Shown here: positions 45,080 through 56,877 of the stretch, piece by piece
Layout of the letters: every line of letters starts with the position of its first letter
Numbering within the stretch: the stretch's first letter is position 1
NCBI GenBank assembly: GCA_033980235.1
Contig: CM067062.1
Coordinates: forward strand, 17,886,301-17,950,300
From: Diadema setosum
Taxonomy: Eukaryota > Echinodermata > Echinoidea > Diadematoida > Diadematidae
Length of the DNA: 64,000 nucleotides
Direction: 5' to 3'
Notes under the pieces: generated by a model
The model's database searches: none
What the model was told of the DNA's origin: nothing
The model's input: only the letters and a program-made list of their open reading frames with translations
Position numbers and translations under genes: made by a program

Positions 45080-47260
45080 CAATCATCATCGTCATCATAA
45101 TCATCATCACAACCAACAACAACTACATGACTTAATTCACTTGAATGACATCTCTGGTCCTGTCAGACCAAGACAATAATGAACTTAAATTACCTGAAAA
45201 CTTGATATCACATCTCTGCACAAGGCAGGCTCTAAAATAATGATGATTGTTTTGAGGTTTTGTTTTGTTTTTTGATTTTGTAAGTCAAACCCACGGAAGT
45301 AAAAATGCCTAAAAGGTTGCACACAATAGCTTTGGTTCTACTGAACAAATAGTGAGCACATGCAAAACTGAACACACATTTTCTTTCCCCAAATTCCATA
45401 AATTTTATTCAATTATGGGTCATTAAACAAAATCAAAATCACCCATATTGCTATGACATTACTGCAAATCATTCAACAGCAAAGTCTTCATCTAATGCAA
45501 GCATTCTCTGTGATAGAAACAGCTACCAATTTTCAGTTTTCTTTTTTTCTTTCCTCTTTTTCTTATCAAGTATGAACCCTATTAGATATTCTCTCAGGTG
45601 CATTTCTCATTCATTACATCACTTCGGGGGGGGGGGGGGGGGAATTGGGGGTCCTATCATACTAGTCCTGAACATCACTTGAACCATGGTGATATGCCCA
45701 ATGTAAAATGTCGGTCCACTGCAAAGAGCAGGGGACGGTCCAAACTCAAACAACTCTCAACTCTGCATTGCGTGTCGTCCAGAACAATTCGGCTCTTGCC
45801 CCTGTGGTGGAGTGTCCAGTCAAGTTAACAACTGATTTCCATGATGGTATTCCACTGCTAGTGGCCAGCGATGACATTTGCAGGAATAAATAGCATCACC
45901 TATATCGAGGCACATGGCTCTCTATCTCTTCTCTCTCTCTCTCCTGGGACTGTTTTGCGCCCCAGTGGTGTTTAACTTGAAATGATCCGGCACGCCGCGG
46001 GACACTCAACACGCTTGTTGACATCACACTTTGCGCTCCTCTATGAACTCTCTCAGGGCCATGGTCAACTCTTGTACAGATCCTTATTGCATCATGAATA
46101 ATTGCTGACAAGCCACTGTGCATGAAATAACAAGATGTGTTGTGCCCACTCTGCATTTGGGGGGGGGGGGGGATGCTTCATCTTTCGCTATAAAAAAAAA
46201 AGGCAAAACAAAACTCCTCCTCCCTAGGCCTTGCAGAATGTTTGTTTGTTCCTGCCCCACCCCCATCCCTTCCAATCTTCTCTTACAGTGTCACTCAAGT
46301 GTGAGTGGTATACCATGCGTTACCACACATTGAAGTTTGGCATTTAAAAAAAATAAGGCATTCATGGTCATTCAGAGTATGATTTTCTAGCTCTCATAAG
46401 ACAAATTTTTGTGGTCACTGACCCGGTGGTTAACAAACAATACCAAATCTTATCGAAAAAAACGATATACCAAAAGTTAGGAAGAATTGTGGTCAGCATT
46501 CATCCATCTTCTTGAGGAGTGTAAAAATCTACTAAACTTTTTCAGATCTATCATTTAGACAAAACTTTAAAACAGGTGCATTCAAATTGCTTTTCCAGTT
46601 AGTTATTCTATTAGTATGATTTTCAACACTACACCTGTAAACATCCTAGGTGAATCAGGAGTCCCACTTTTCCCTAGAGCCAACACAAGTCCCCACCCCT
46701 CTGCCCCCCCCCCCCCCCCCACATCACCTTCCATCACCTGAGTCAAATAATGTGTGCAATTTACAAACACTCACCTGCAGCTATTAATCACCTGCAAACA
46801 ATTAATCATCTTCACATTGATGTCAATTCACTCAACATAGCATGGCATCACTCCACTACTAACCAAACTAGAATCAATCACATCTCGGTGTGGAGTCTAG
46901 AAAGCCACATGAACTTTTAGAACATTCACACTCTGCATCCATCAATGACATTTGCACGGTAACCTTTAAAAATGTCAGTTTTACTTCAGCCATTAAAAGG
47001 CCATTTTCTAACTTATAGAGAAGCACTATCACAAAATATAAGTAGGCCTACTATATGACGGCAAGCCTGAAGGAAATGCTGCACAAACTTGCATTTCTGC
47101 TTTTTTTTTTCTCAAGCTCCAGCAAGCTCCCAGCCAGATAGAAGAATTCCTCATATAAAGAGATAATTATGATAACACCACGTGGTATCACTTCCTTCAA
47201 AGGGCTATTGGGATGGAAAAATATGGGTGAGCGAAAAGTTAACAAAAAAAAAAGAAGATA
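45080..47260. other. AT-rich non-coding stretch
   Basis: It contains a (CAT)n/(CAA)n patch, a 17-base G run at 45626, a 14-base G run at 46159 and a 17-base C run at 46704. A higher-complexity patch lies at 45930-46120. No supported gene. Confidence 0.35.
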
Positions 47261-47268
47261 TTCTTATG

Positions 47269-47657
47269 TTAAAGGGATGGTACAGTATTGGTGGAGATGA
47301 GAATTGGGCTTTAAACTTTTTGCGAGATACCAAGAAAACAGTTCTGATGAAGTACAAAGCACACCATTTTAAGAGGAATTCAAAATCTATTTGATGAAAA
47401 TCGGGTTTGAAATGACTGAAACATCCAAAAACAAAGTAAAACAGAGCAATCGTAATAAGTGTGGGTCCCATACTTTATTAGAATCGCTCTTTTTTGGATA
47501 ACTCAGCCATTTCGAAACCAGTTTTCATCAAATAAACGTTGAATTCCTCATAGAATTACATGCTCTTTCATATTTCATAAGAGGTTTCTCATTATCTCAC
47601 CAAAAAATGTTAGAAACCTGAAATTAGGTCTCAACCAAAACTGTACAATCCCTTTAA
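47269..47657. mobile_element. TTAAAGGGATGG element, near-complete palindrome, copy 1
   Basis: It runs from TTAAAGGGATGGTACAGTATTGG to CCAAAACTGTACAATCCCTTTAA. The two halves are inverted diverged copies of each other around a centre at about 47463 (GTGGGTCCCAC-like). Each half carries ATTTGATGAAAA and GAGGAATTC. TTAA at both ends indicates a piggyBac-type TSD. The 88- and 70-codon frames inside are palindrome by-products. Confidence 0.75.
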
Positions 47658-47659
47658 AT

Positions 47660-48530
47660 AATGGTTCCTCAAAATGGGGACTATCTTAGTGAAAGAGAGG
47701 GGAGAAAGAAGCTGTATGGTAGCTGAGTATTCTACAAAGAATTGTAAAGAGCTATTACTTCAATTACACACCATATGGAAGATTTTGTGAATCAAGAATA
47801 CTTCTAGCCTTACGCATCAAGGTCTCGCGCAAAGGGTGCGGATCTCCCATGGGAAACGTCAAAAGGCATTGTGTTGCTTACAACTGTTTGCAGTCTAATC
47901 TGTTTGCAATATAACTAGATGACAGTATGTCCCACACACTTCAAATGACTGTACTGTAAGAAAGATTCCCCCAATCATAGAGGTACATCCTATATAAGGG
48001 ATACCAGGGCGAGCAAGGTGGCAAACTGAATGTGTGTATACGTGTGAGTTTTGGCGAATGTGCATGTGTGTGTAATCACATTGCCTCTGATGAGAAATGA
48101 ATGTATTCATGAGTTCCGAGTGACACCATGTGGGGTGAAACTTCGTGGAACACTTTGATAGCAATATCACTACATAGCATCTAGGTGGAAAACCTTTGAG
48201 CACCTATCATATTTCTGAGAAGGGGATCATTTTATTAAAATAGAATGAGTCATCCATCATTCCTTTTTTGGTTTCATAACCGAGTGGGTTAAATTTCAGG
48301 AATTATGGGTCGAGTGATGGCTGTAATCAGTAGGAAATGGCCTGACTGATTCTCTGCAGTTGTGGTACTTCATCTTTCCATTGGTAAAACAGCCCGATGG
48401 GAATATTTGATATGTGAATCTCTGACCTGAATGTTCCCACTGAGCTATCACTGAAAAGTCCTCTGAGGTCAAAGTTCAGGGGAGATTGCGACTTCATCAA
48501 GTCTTCATCAGTTTTACTTGAGATATCCTT
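47660..48530. other. AT-rich non-coding stretch
   Basis: No signals recognised. Confidence 0.35.
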
Positions 48531-48539
48531 TCCCTCCCA

Positions 48540-48920
48540 TGACTATTGCTCGAAAATTGCTTGAAAATTGATCAATCAATTATTATTGCCATGGCAACCT
48601 CCCAAAGCTGGGACCCAATTGGCTGTGCCTCCCTACTCTCACAAATGCGTCTCCGAGCGGGCACAAACATGAGATAATGATGACCGGTCGTGATGCTCAT
48701 TTGCACGTGTGAACGCGCCCTCATTCATATGCCAAGTGGCTGGTGAGTTGCCACTATGTATAGTACACTCAGCCAGTGACAGCAAACTTGAACCCCGGTC
48801 TTGTTATGAATACGAGAGAGACAGAGCAGAGAGGCAAACATCGGCCCAGTTGGCATAGGCTGCATTGTCAACACTCGGTGTGTGTGCCCCACTCACATTG
48901 TGTACACTTGGCCCCCTTTA
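48540..48920. promoter_or_regulatory. High-complexity non-coding block with X-box and homeodomain cores
   Basis: It contains TTGATCAATCAATTATTATTG next to ATTGCCATGGCAACC (RFX X-box-like), followed by repeat-free sequence of raised GC. A donor-like CTG|GTGAGT at about 48749 has no acceptor. A candidate enhancer only by appearance. Confidence 0.2.
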
Positions 48921-48929
48921 CTTTTATCT

Positions 48930-50860
48930 AAAGTTTGTCCTTCTTAGCCTCCTTTCACCAGACTCCATCCTTCCCTACCTCACACACACATTCCAAACAT
49001 AAATTCTTGTCATAGGAAATTATTTTGGCGATGAAAATGCTGTGAACATAAAGCTGCTAGAGACCAGAGTAATACCCCCATGGACTACCGCACGCTTCAC
49101 CATGAAGAACATGTTCACACAGAACTTGTGATTTGTGCAGTCTGCAGGAAAGACTATGCACAAGAAATAAATATGTACACTGCATATATTTATGCTCTTA
49201 TCTTACATAGTACACTTCAAGTGTGCATAGCTGGCCTTCTTGTCTAGTTCAAGCTACTTGATAGGAGGACTATAGGCTCTAGCCTCCATTATTACTGGCT
49301 CCGACTTCAGTCAATTTACAGGTGCAAGTATATTTTTAGCAAGCCTGGAGTAGATACATTTTTATCAATCACATCCTTGAGAATTTAATGGACAGCCTCT
49401 TCTGAAACTAAAATTTGCAAAAAATTACTCAAAAATAACATAAAGTATACGAAAAAATTAACGGCAGATGACAGTAAGCCTAGACAAAATCAAGCACAGA
49501 ATTTGTTAAAACCAACACAGACATCAATAGCTCAGCCGATCTGGCATTCTATTGGCTGTTTGCAAGGCCATTGGTCTTGGCAAACATGACGAATGTTATC
49601 GCTTACACATTATGTAGTAACTGTAAATTAGCTCTGAATATAGAATATCTGTAGGAAGACTTACAGTAATGACTTCTGTGTCTGGAAGAAATGTGTAAAC
49701 ACAAAGTCCTTCACATATAATGAGCACAGTTATCAGGAAAAAGTTTCATCCCTGGTAGGATCAAACTAGCAAGGTTTTAGCTTTGAAAGTCATTAAACAA
49801 AAGAGAAGTAGAAAAAAAAAACAACAACTATACAATCATTACATACACAAAAAGTTATATCTTATACAATAACCTGGCAAGTAAAGTTGCATTGTCACTT
49901 AAATGTTTGTTTTTTTCTAAGTGCTAGAAATGTTTGATGTATATGGTAGCCTTATAAATATGTTATAAGTGTCATTTTGCCAAACAAGAACCTAGTTCTC
50001 AAAGTAGGATATGACATATCATCCATGTATTTAAAGTGAAAGCATATCTGCAGGACTTGATGAGGCACAAGACACAGGACAACATCATTCACCAGAGCTG
50101 GAAAAGAGTGGAAACCTTGAGGGAAAGAGTACTCAAGTGAAATAGGTACAGGATGAGTAAGGGGATGGGGAGGGGGAGGGAGAGGGGGGATTCCTGTCTT
50201 CCAGACCTGCCATGATATTTTCCCCTTAGATGAACCCCCTTGGAACCACTAACCTAAAATGCTGTCTGTGGGACTAAACAGGTTAATCAAACCATGTCTT
50301 GATATCCAACACACTCTACCGGCATGGTCACTGAGGATGCCAAAGCTACACTGAATAGATACAGCCAAGCCAAATGGGACTGGGGTAGAGAAAATGATAC
50401 CCTGCCCCTTTCCACACCATCCCCACGGAACTAGATGGGGGAAAACAGAGTAAAGCAGATGGAATCTCTTATATTCTCTTAATTTCCAATTTGATTTTCT
50501 TTTCCTTTATTTCTTTTTTTTTTTGTGGGGGGGGGGGAGAAGGGGAGGGGGAGGGCTAAATGTATATTTCTTTCTTCAAAATGAGTTAGTGAGAGAAAAG
50601 TACAGATATAGAGAATAGGAAGAGAAGACTACTAGTAGCAGTAAAGAATAGTGAATGAGGATGTTGATATATTTGTGATGCATTGTTTTGAGCTAAAATG
50701 ATTTATAGATTCCATAAATTTCCTCAACAGTAAGCCCCCCTCCCCTTCTTTAAAAGCCATTGACTACTGCAGACAGACACACAGACAGACACCTCACAAA
50801 GACAAAAAACAAAATGTCTGATATCAGCCTTGATAGTTAACTGGAAGTTCACGCAGTTTT
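48930..50860. other. AT-rich non-coding stretch
   Basis: It includes a G-rich patch at 50160-50190 and an 11-base G run at 50527. No coding signal. Confidence 0.35.
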
Positions 50861-50868
50861 CCTCTCAG

Positions 50869-51035
50869 AACTTGTCAAGTTGGGAGTCAGTACCCTGGGT
50901 AGGCAGGCATCTAGTCTGCCACATCAGACTTCTGCGGAGAGAAAAGTGTCACGGAGGAAGAGAGACAGCCCCCAACTGATGAAGGGCCAAAGATGCAGTG
51001 ATCTGATGAGCAGACTCAAAGACAATCTATCCTCT
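50869..51035 (+). CDS. Candidate internal exon, 167 bp, product unknown, with a dibasic RRKR site
   Basis: A strong acceptor (CAGTTTTCCTCTCAG) and a strong donor (CTCT|GTGAGT) bracket 167 bp. Only one of three frames is open throughout; it uses two leading bases, then 55 codons, and ends at a codon boundary. It reads LVKLGVSTLGRQASSLPHQT, then SAERKVSRRKRDSPQL, then MKGQRCSDLMSRLKDNLSS. RRKR would suit furin-type cleavage if the protein were secreted, or could be simply a basic linker. The phase at its end matches the only open phase of the candidate exon at 53112-53159, about 2.1 kb downstream. No family is recognised. Confidence 0.35.
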
Positions 51036-51250
51036 GTGAGTTTCCTCATGGATAGTAAGAGGAACCTCAGTGCGTAGAGAGGTCTTTGGTGAAGTAGGCG
51101 GTGTTAATTGTATCAGGTAGTGATGTCACATCAGTAAAAAAAAAAAAAAAATCATCAACAAAAACAACTAAAATACATCAATTTAAAAATAAATGACAAA
51201 AAGACAGATATTTTGATCCATTGGGTTCAAAGATACAAGCTAGTGACATC

Positions 51251-51365
51251 GGGGCATTTCATGAAGCGCTTTGTCAGATTCTTTTTCTGACAAACTGTTA
51301 TAAGCTATTAAAATCCTTGCATCTGATTGGTTGAAAGCAAATTTGTCGTTTCATGAAATGCCCCC
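51251..51365. mobile_element. Short GGGGCATTTCATGAA TIR element, 115 bp
   Basis: The ends GGGGCATTTCATGAAGCG and (inverted) GGGGGCATTTCATGAAACG match. The centre forms a hairpin of TTTGTCAGA and TCTGACAAA. Non-coding, MITE-like. Confidence 0.6.
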
Positions 51366-51369
51366 AGGT

Positions 51370-52080
51370 GTTTTGTAAATATCCAAGTTTAGGCTACCAA
51401 GTTTCCAAAGAGTTTCAATGACAAATACAGCAGATTCTTGTCAATCATTTTTCCTTAAGCCGAACTCCTTGACCGTTGTCTACTGTTTCAATTCCAACAC
51501 ACTTCCCGGGGTGCACCGGATCACCTGAAAAATCCATTTAATGTGCAACAAAGAGTACTGTACCAAGGAAGACTCAAGATATCCTTAACATTATTCACTC
51601 TGGTATAATCATGACTCAAAATGGAGAAGGAAGACAGAAATTGATAGTTCAAACTCGCTGTCACATGACATGATATGATGACGGAAAGCAGCATGTGGTG
51701 ACACTAGTAGAAATGATACCAAAATGGTGAGAGTGGTACTAATCATGCATTACTTTAGACAGGTTGCACAAATTATGTACTTCACACTTGAACAAACGTG
51801 ATTCACTGGGATTCTCTAATGGCAGCCATATTATAGCCAGTTAAATTCTACAAATCCAGCTGTAAGGTTGTCTTGCAAAAGCTTCATTTACTTTGATTAG
51901 CCTTTAAGCAGCACACCTTGGGGGGGGGGGGGGCAAACTGCAGGCCTGATCATACTAAAAAAAAAAGAGTGATTCTTCCAGACAGCCCGCCGTGCATGGC
52001 AATTACACCACTACAAGAAAGTGGCTGGTGGAAATCCCATATGATAATCAGACGAGAGAGAGAGAGTTGCATTAGGTCAT
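51370..52080. other. AT-rich non-coding stretch
   Basis: It contains a 14-base G run at 51920. Nothing else was recognised. Confidence 0.35.
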
Positions 52081-52260
52081 TAAATCCAGTGCAGGTGCAG
52101 CGACATTTAATTTGCCGTTTGTGAATTTCTGGGCAAATTGCGATGAATGCCCTCGCTCACCGTGCCTAATAATCAATAACGGGAAATCAATTAGCGATGT
52201 AACCCGACTGCGGCACATTGCTGCGAGTCTGATTGTAAGGCGGGAGGGGGGGGGGAGGGG
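52080..52260. promoter_or_regulatory. High-complexity non-coding block with homeodomain cores
   Basis: GCATTAGGTCATTAAATCC, GACATTTAATTTGCCG, CTAATAATCAATAACGG and TCAATTAGCGATG lie within 130 bp and end at a G-rich tract (52240-52265). The density of TAAT/ATTA cores in unique sequence suggests, but does not show, an enhancer. Confidence 0.2.
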
Positions 52261-52848
52261 GGGCAGCAGAAGGAGGGGGTGTGAAGGATCACTTCTGCCC
52301 CTAAATGGTCACATACATCTGTGCTTGACTGCCCTTTTCTATGTGCACAGTGCACGCTGCATGAACACGGCATGGCTACATAGTAGACTTGCATGCGGGT
52401 CTTCACCACATAGCTCACCACACACTTATCTCCCCAATGTGTCATTTGAGAGGCCTATGTGCAGTGCTGAAAGTAGGGAAAGGACTTTGCGGGCATCGAT
52501 ACACGTTTATAACCCACTCAATTAGAATATCAAGTGTACCAGGTTTCCGCAGAAGTGTCTTTTCAAGAATTCTATACGAAAAAATAAACTTTCCACAAGT
52601 ATCGAGTGTAATACCAGGATGTGAAGATACTGTTACTTGAAAGGTTCTAAATAGTTGTACAGATTCTCTATCGAAAAAGAAAACTTTTAAAGCGCATAAT
52701 TCACACACTACTGTAAGGTCACAACAATGAAATTCAGTCTTTATATTTGAAAAAAAAAAATTACAAGCTAGCTTAAGCACTGAGGTGTTTCTGGAATATG
52801 ACAAGAGTAACATGTTTTTAGTGTAATGTTAGTGCAGCATCATAATTT

Positions 52849-53080
52849 CGGGATGGAATTTTACTATGATATCAAATACAATGTAGTCTCCAAAATAGGC
52901 ATAAGAATATATATTTGCACATTGGTCTGGAATCAATACTTTAAAAGTGGTTGTTATTGTTGTTGTTTTCATGTGAAGCAACATATCATCAGGATGAATT
53001 TTTCTGTAATATCAAAAAGTCTCCAAAATAAGCATAAGAATATCTATTTGCACATTGGTTTGGGATTAATACTTTAAATT
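52849..53080. repeat. Diverged tandem duplication, unit ~130 bp
   Basis: AGTCTCCAAAATAGGCATAAGAATAT-TATTTGCACATTGGT recurs in the second half with a few changes, followed in both by AATCAATACTTTAAA / GATTAATACTTTAAA. Confidence 0.7.
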
Positions 53081-53111
53081 TGAGCCAAATTTCCCCCTCC
53101 CATACTCACAG

Positions 53112-53159
53112 AATCACATGATGGACAGAATTGACCCAATCACCTCCTGTATCCCATTT
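53112..53159 (+). CDS. Candidate 48-bp microexon, product unknown
   Basis: TTTCCCCCTCCCATACTCACAG is a strong acceptor and ATTT|GTGAGT a good donor. The 48-bp block is open in only one frame, NHMMDRIDPITSCIPF, phase 0/0. That is exactly the phase needed to follow the candidate exon at 50869-51035. Short length makes chance occurrence quite possible. Confidence 0.25.
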
Positions 53160-53442
53160 GTGAGTTTCAGTTCCTTCTTTGAGGAATAGCAAAACTTAAA
53201 GCAGTTTTATTGCACAGCTCGAGGAGATTTTTTTGTGTGTGTGTGGCTACCATGGAATTTCAGGAGGAAAAGAAAAATCTGAAGTTGACTCTGAAAGAGT
53301 GATTTTCAGGCAATTCTTTCTCATTACCAAGAAACGGCTGATTTACATAAAAAGATAAAACCATGCTGTCGGCTATGTACATGTTAAGCAACTTCACAAC
53401 AAAAAATCAAATCCAAGTGCTGTAGGACTAGATATATCTAAC

Positions 53443-53754
53443 TATATCATTCTTATTCAAATTTGTGAAGTTCTTCCGTCGTGATGTTTTCATTGCAACT
53501 GATTGACAAATTGCCCTACATCGACGTAAATAAGCACTGAATTGATCAGTGTTTTTTAGTAGTAGCCATGATAAAAAAATCATGGGCGTACATACTCGAG
53601 CAGGATTCGAACCCACGACCTCCTGATCACCGGTGATCAGGAGGTCGTGGGTTCGAATCCTGCTCGAGTATGTACGCCCATGATTTTTTTATCATGGCTA
53701 CTACTAAAAAACACTGATCAATTCAGTGCTTATTTACGTCGATATATCATTCTT
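53443..53754 (-). mobile_element. tRNA-derived SINE insertion with inverted 5' duplication, flanked by 12-bp TSDs
   Basis: TATATCATTCTT occurs at 53443-53454 and 53743-53754 and brackets the insertion. On the minus strand a SINE runs from 53631 to 53455: a tRNA-like head with B box GGTTCGAATCC (53613-53603), then the TACGCCCATG...TTTATCATGGCT core and a 3' part. The first 112 bp of this SINE is repeated as an exact inverted copy at 53632-53743. The head is truncated: no A box is visible. A related SINE piece is at 60545-60640. Confidence 0.85.
53520..53743. repeat. Perfect 224-bp palindrome (head-to-head SINE heads)
   Basis: Arms 53520-53631 and 53632-53743 are exact reverse complements, with no spacer. 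The centre is GATCACCGGTGATC. Each arm carries a tRNA B box. Pairing fails at the next base outward (53519/53744). Confidence 0.95.
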
Positions 53755-54367
53755 CATCTTTTCTTTTTTTTTTTTCATTTACTATTTAAATCATTCAAGG
53801 TTAGTAAAAACACTTTCACTTCACTTTGACAATCACCTCAAACTTGTAGGAGTAGATGTTTTCATCCAGATAGATTTCTATTATCACAGCATAATATGAT
53901 TTCAATTTTAGGTGTACAATTGAAAACCTTACACAAAAAAAATCAACTCACATACTTCCCATTCCTACCAATGGCACATAATATCATCCATAACCTAACT
54001 TAAAAAATCTAAAAAAAAAAATAAAAAAATAAAAATTCGAAGGAGGCTAGTGTTGATATAATTCAATTGTGCTATTTAATACAGTACAAGCACATTTCAT
54101 GAAATAAGCTGATTTCCGATTTGCATCCATACCATCAAGTCAAAATGATACACTTTTAGAGATACTCTGCAAATAAAGACCTGGGGGAAAAAAAGGAACC
54201 TCAAGCGAGCAACACCAACTCAAATTCTGACAATTGTGCATGTGTGCAAGTGACCTCGAAAGGCACATTGCATTCTCTGCTGATCATGCTTCCCTACAGT
54301 GGCAATAACTGTCACAATGTTGTCATTCTATGTAACTACAGGAGCATCTTCCTGTTAATTCACATTG

Positions 54368-54757
54368 TTAAAGGGATCATACAGTTTTGGTTGAGACCTA
54401 ATTTCGGGTTTCTAACATTTTTTGGTGAAATAATGAGAAACCTCTTATGAAATATAAAAGAGCATGTGATTCTATGAGGAATTCAACATTTATTTGATGA
54501 AAATTGGTTTTGAAATGGCTGAGATATCCAAAAAAGAGCGATTTTAATAAAGTGTAGGACCGACACTTTATTATGATTGCTTTGTTTTACTTTGTTTTTG
54601 GATGTTTCAGTCATTCCAAACCCGATTTTCATCAAATAAACTTTGAATTCCTCTTAAAATGGTATGCTCTGTACTATATCACGAGTGTTTTCTTGGTATC
54701 TCGCAAAAAGTTAAAAGCCCAATTCTCATCTCCACCAATACTGTACCATCCCTTTAA
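54368..54757. mobile_element. TTAAAGGGAT element, near-complete palindrome, copy 2
   Basis: TTAAAGGGATCATACAGTTTTGG to ATACTGTACCATCCCTTTAA. It matches copy 1 (47269) best in inverted orientation, but both are internally palindromic. TTAA at both ends. Confidence 0.75.
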
Positions 54758-54818
54758 TGCGTGCACCATTAAGTCATGCCAGGATCCTCTTCTTCTCCCA
54801 CGAAAGAAAAAAAAAGTG

Positions 54819-55214
54819 TTAAAGGGAAAGTACAGTTTCAGTTAATATGGGGGTTCAGCTTTTAACTTTTTGTGAAATAATTAGTAACCACCCTTGAAAT
54901 ATTACACAAGACACAATTCCAAGAGGAATTCAAAGTTCATCTGAAGAGTATCGGTTTTGAAACGGCCGAGGTATACAAAAACAATGTAAAACAAAGCAAT
55001 TCTAATAAAAGGTGAGTCCCACCTTTTATTAGGATCGCTTTGTTTTGGATATCTCGGCCATTTCAAAACCAATTTTCATCAAATAAACTTTGAATTCCTC
55101 TTAGAATACATTGTATACATGCTCTTTCATATTTCGTATGAGATTTCTCATAATCTCACAAACAGTCAGAAACCTGAAGCACCATCTGAACCAAAACGAT
55201 ATCATCCCTATAAA
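54819..55214. mobile_element. TTAAAGGGA element, near-complete palindrome, copy 3 (older)
   Basis: It starts TTAAAGGGAAAGTACAGTTTCAG and ends ATCATCCCTATAAAG, so the right terminus has decayed from CCCTTTAA. Centre GTGAGTCCCACC at about 55016. It lies only 61 bp from copy 2. Confidence 0.7.
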
Positions 55215-55340
55215 GTATCTCGTTTGCCATCACTCAAAGTGAGGAGCAATGCCAAAGGCAAGAAGAGGCAAGCAGGGGCAAGGAATTAGAAAAAAAAAAA
55301 AGACATTAGGGCACAAGGCAAATACCAAATGATATACACC

Positions 55341-55683
55341 GCGTTCACATTGTCCCCCGCGCCGCGGGGACAGCCTCAAGAGATCTTATCTTTTTTACGA
55401 CTGACCGTTCACATTGGTATCTCATCTGTCCCCGAGCTGTGGGGGCAATTGGAGCTGTGGGGCGAGCTCTACCAGGCACAGCGCATGCGCACATTTGATG
55501 ACCACAGCTGGACGCTATCAATTTCGCCCCAAGGTCACTCTCCCCTCCAAATCTTGTCCCCGTACCCGACTTGATTCGCGGGGACGAGGGGACAAGTCCC
55601 AGCGAGCGTTCACATTATGGTTTTGGAGGAGAAAGTCCCACAGCTCGGGACTTTCCCCGCGGCGCGGGGGACAATGTGAACGC
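55341..55683. mobile_element. 343-bp element with perfect 30-bp TIRs (GCGTTCACATTGTCCCC...)
   Basis: Positions 55341-55370 and 55654-55683 are exact reverse complements. The ends begin GCGTTCACATTGTCCCCCGC. The GC-rich body repeats GTCCCCG/CGGGGAC words (for example CTGTCCCCGAGCTGTGGGGGC, AAAGTCCCACAGCTCGGGAC) and a second internal GTTCACATT. No transposase frame. The perfect TIRs suggest recent mobility. No clear target-site duplication is visible. Confidence 0.8.
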
Positions 55684-55789
55684 AGGGATAGGTCTGTGGG
55701 GAAAAGGCTTGCAAGATATAATTAACTTTTGATTCAAGGTTGCTATGTTTATCTTTCTCCCTCTCTGTCTACATCTCTTATCTATCCAT

Positions 55790-55955
55790 CTATCTACTTA
55801 ATCCACGTATACACACATACGTACATACACACATACATACTTACCTATTCCTATCCATCTAGCTGTCACTCTACCTATCTTTTTTTCCTCCCCTTCCTCA
55901 ATTCACTGCAACACAACATTATAAGTGCTATAAAACACTTATTAGTAGCCTTTAA

Positions 55956-55990
<35 letters not shown>
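55790..55990. repeat. (CATA)n, (CTAT)n and (CA)n simple repeats
   Basis: Tetranucleotide patches at 55805-55875 and a CA run at 55960-55985. Confidence 0.8.
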
Positions 55991-55993
<3 letters not shown>

Positions 55994-56549
55994 AGTTTGT
56001 ACAATTGTTGAGACTTGAATACTGAACATTTTTTCCATCAGCCATACATGCATGCATATTCCAGTAATCCAACATAGCTCATAGTTGAGTGAAGAACTGA
56101 GGTGCCTTGTGTGGCCAGTCATGACTTGCCTACAACTTTACAATAATTGATACATCTCAATCACAAAAACATTCGAAAAATAGGCTTTTATAAAATTCTG
56201 GCCCGTCATTTTTTTCTACTTCTTCTTACTGCCAACAGAGCTAATAATGCCGTTCTGGTACACTGAGCTCTTTTGCCATAAACAGGCACAAGCATTTGCC
56301 TGCCCTTCCAGCGATGATAGATCCTCATAATACGATCTCCCTCGCCTTAATTTGCGTCTCGTCTGCTGGCGAGTGATTCTGCACCCCATCCCCCACAACC
56401 ATGATAAACATGTCTTGATTGGACAGATTAATAGAGTGGAATGGACTGCAGACGTACGCAACACAATCAAACCAACAAATGTTGCGCACATGCAGCTTGG
56501 CTGGGCAGCAACGAAACGGACGGGCAAACATGGACCAGAGCTGGAGAGA

Positions 56550-56632
56550 GAGTAAGACAGAGAGAAGACAGACAGACAAACAGACAGATAGACAGACAGA
56601 CAGACAAAGATGGAGACAGACAGAAAGGGCAA
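56550..56632. repeat. (GACA)n microsatellite
   Basis: GACA/GATA repeats on the + strand. They create artificial Asp-Arg-Gln-Thr repeat frames. Confidence 0.9.
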
Positions 56633-56686
56633 TTCAATAATTAGGAAAGGTGATTCTGTGATTCAACTATGTATATCAAAACAGAA

Positions 56687-56877
56687 TACTGTGAAAGTGG
56701 ATAGTTTTACGCAAGTAATTTTTCGCGCTTGGCTGGGTAGGATGAATATTGCATATTTTCTATTCTGCTGAGTCAAGACAAAAGTGGTGGCACTTACAGC
56801 AAGCAAAAATATTCCCCATGCTTTTATTTTCGGACTTTTTTCTGTTCATGGAAAATACATGAAAATGTTTTACAGTA
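56687..56877. mobile_element. TA-flanked CTGTAAAAGTGG TIR element, copy 3
   Basis: TA|CTGTGAAAGTGG at left, TTTTACAG|TA at right; interior TTTTTCGCGCTTGGCTGGGTA as in copy 1. Non-coding. Confidence 0.65.

Noticed and set aside
53590..53680. Two tRNA genes in head-to-head orientation
   Set aside because: A B box is present in each arm, but there is no A box, acceptor stem or full cloverleaf; they are SINE heads.
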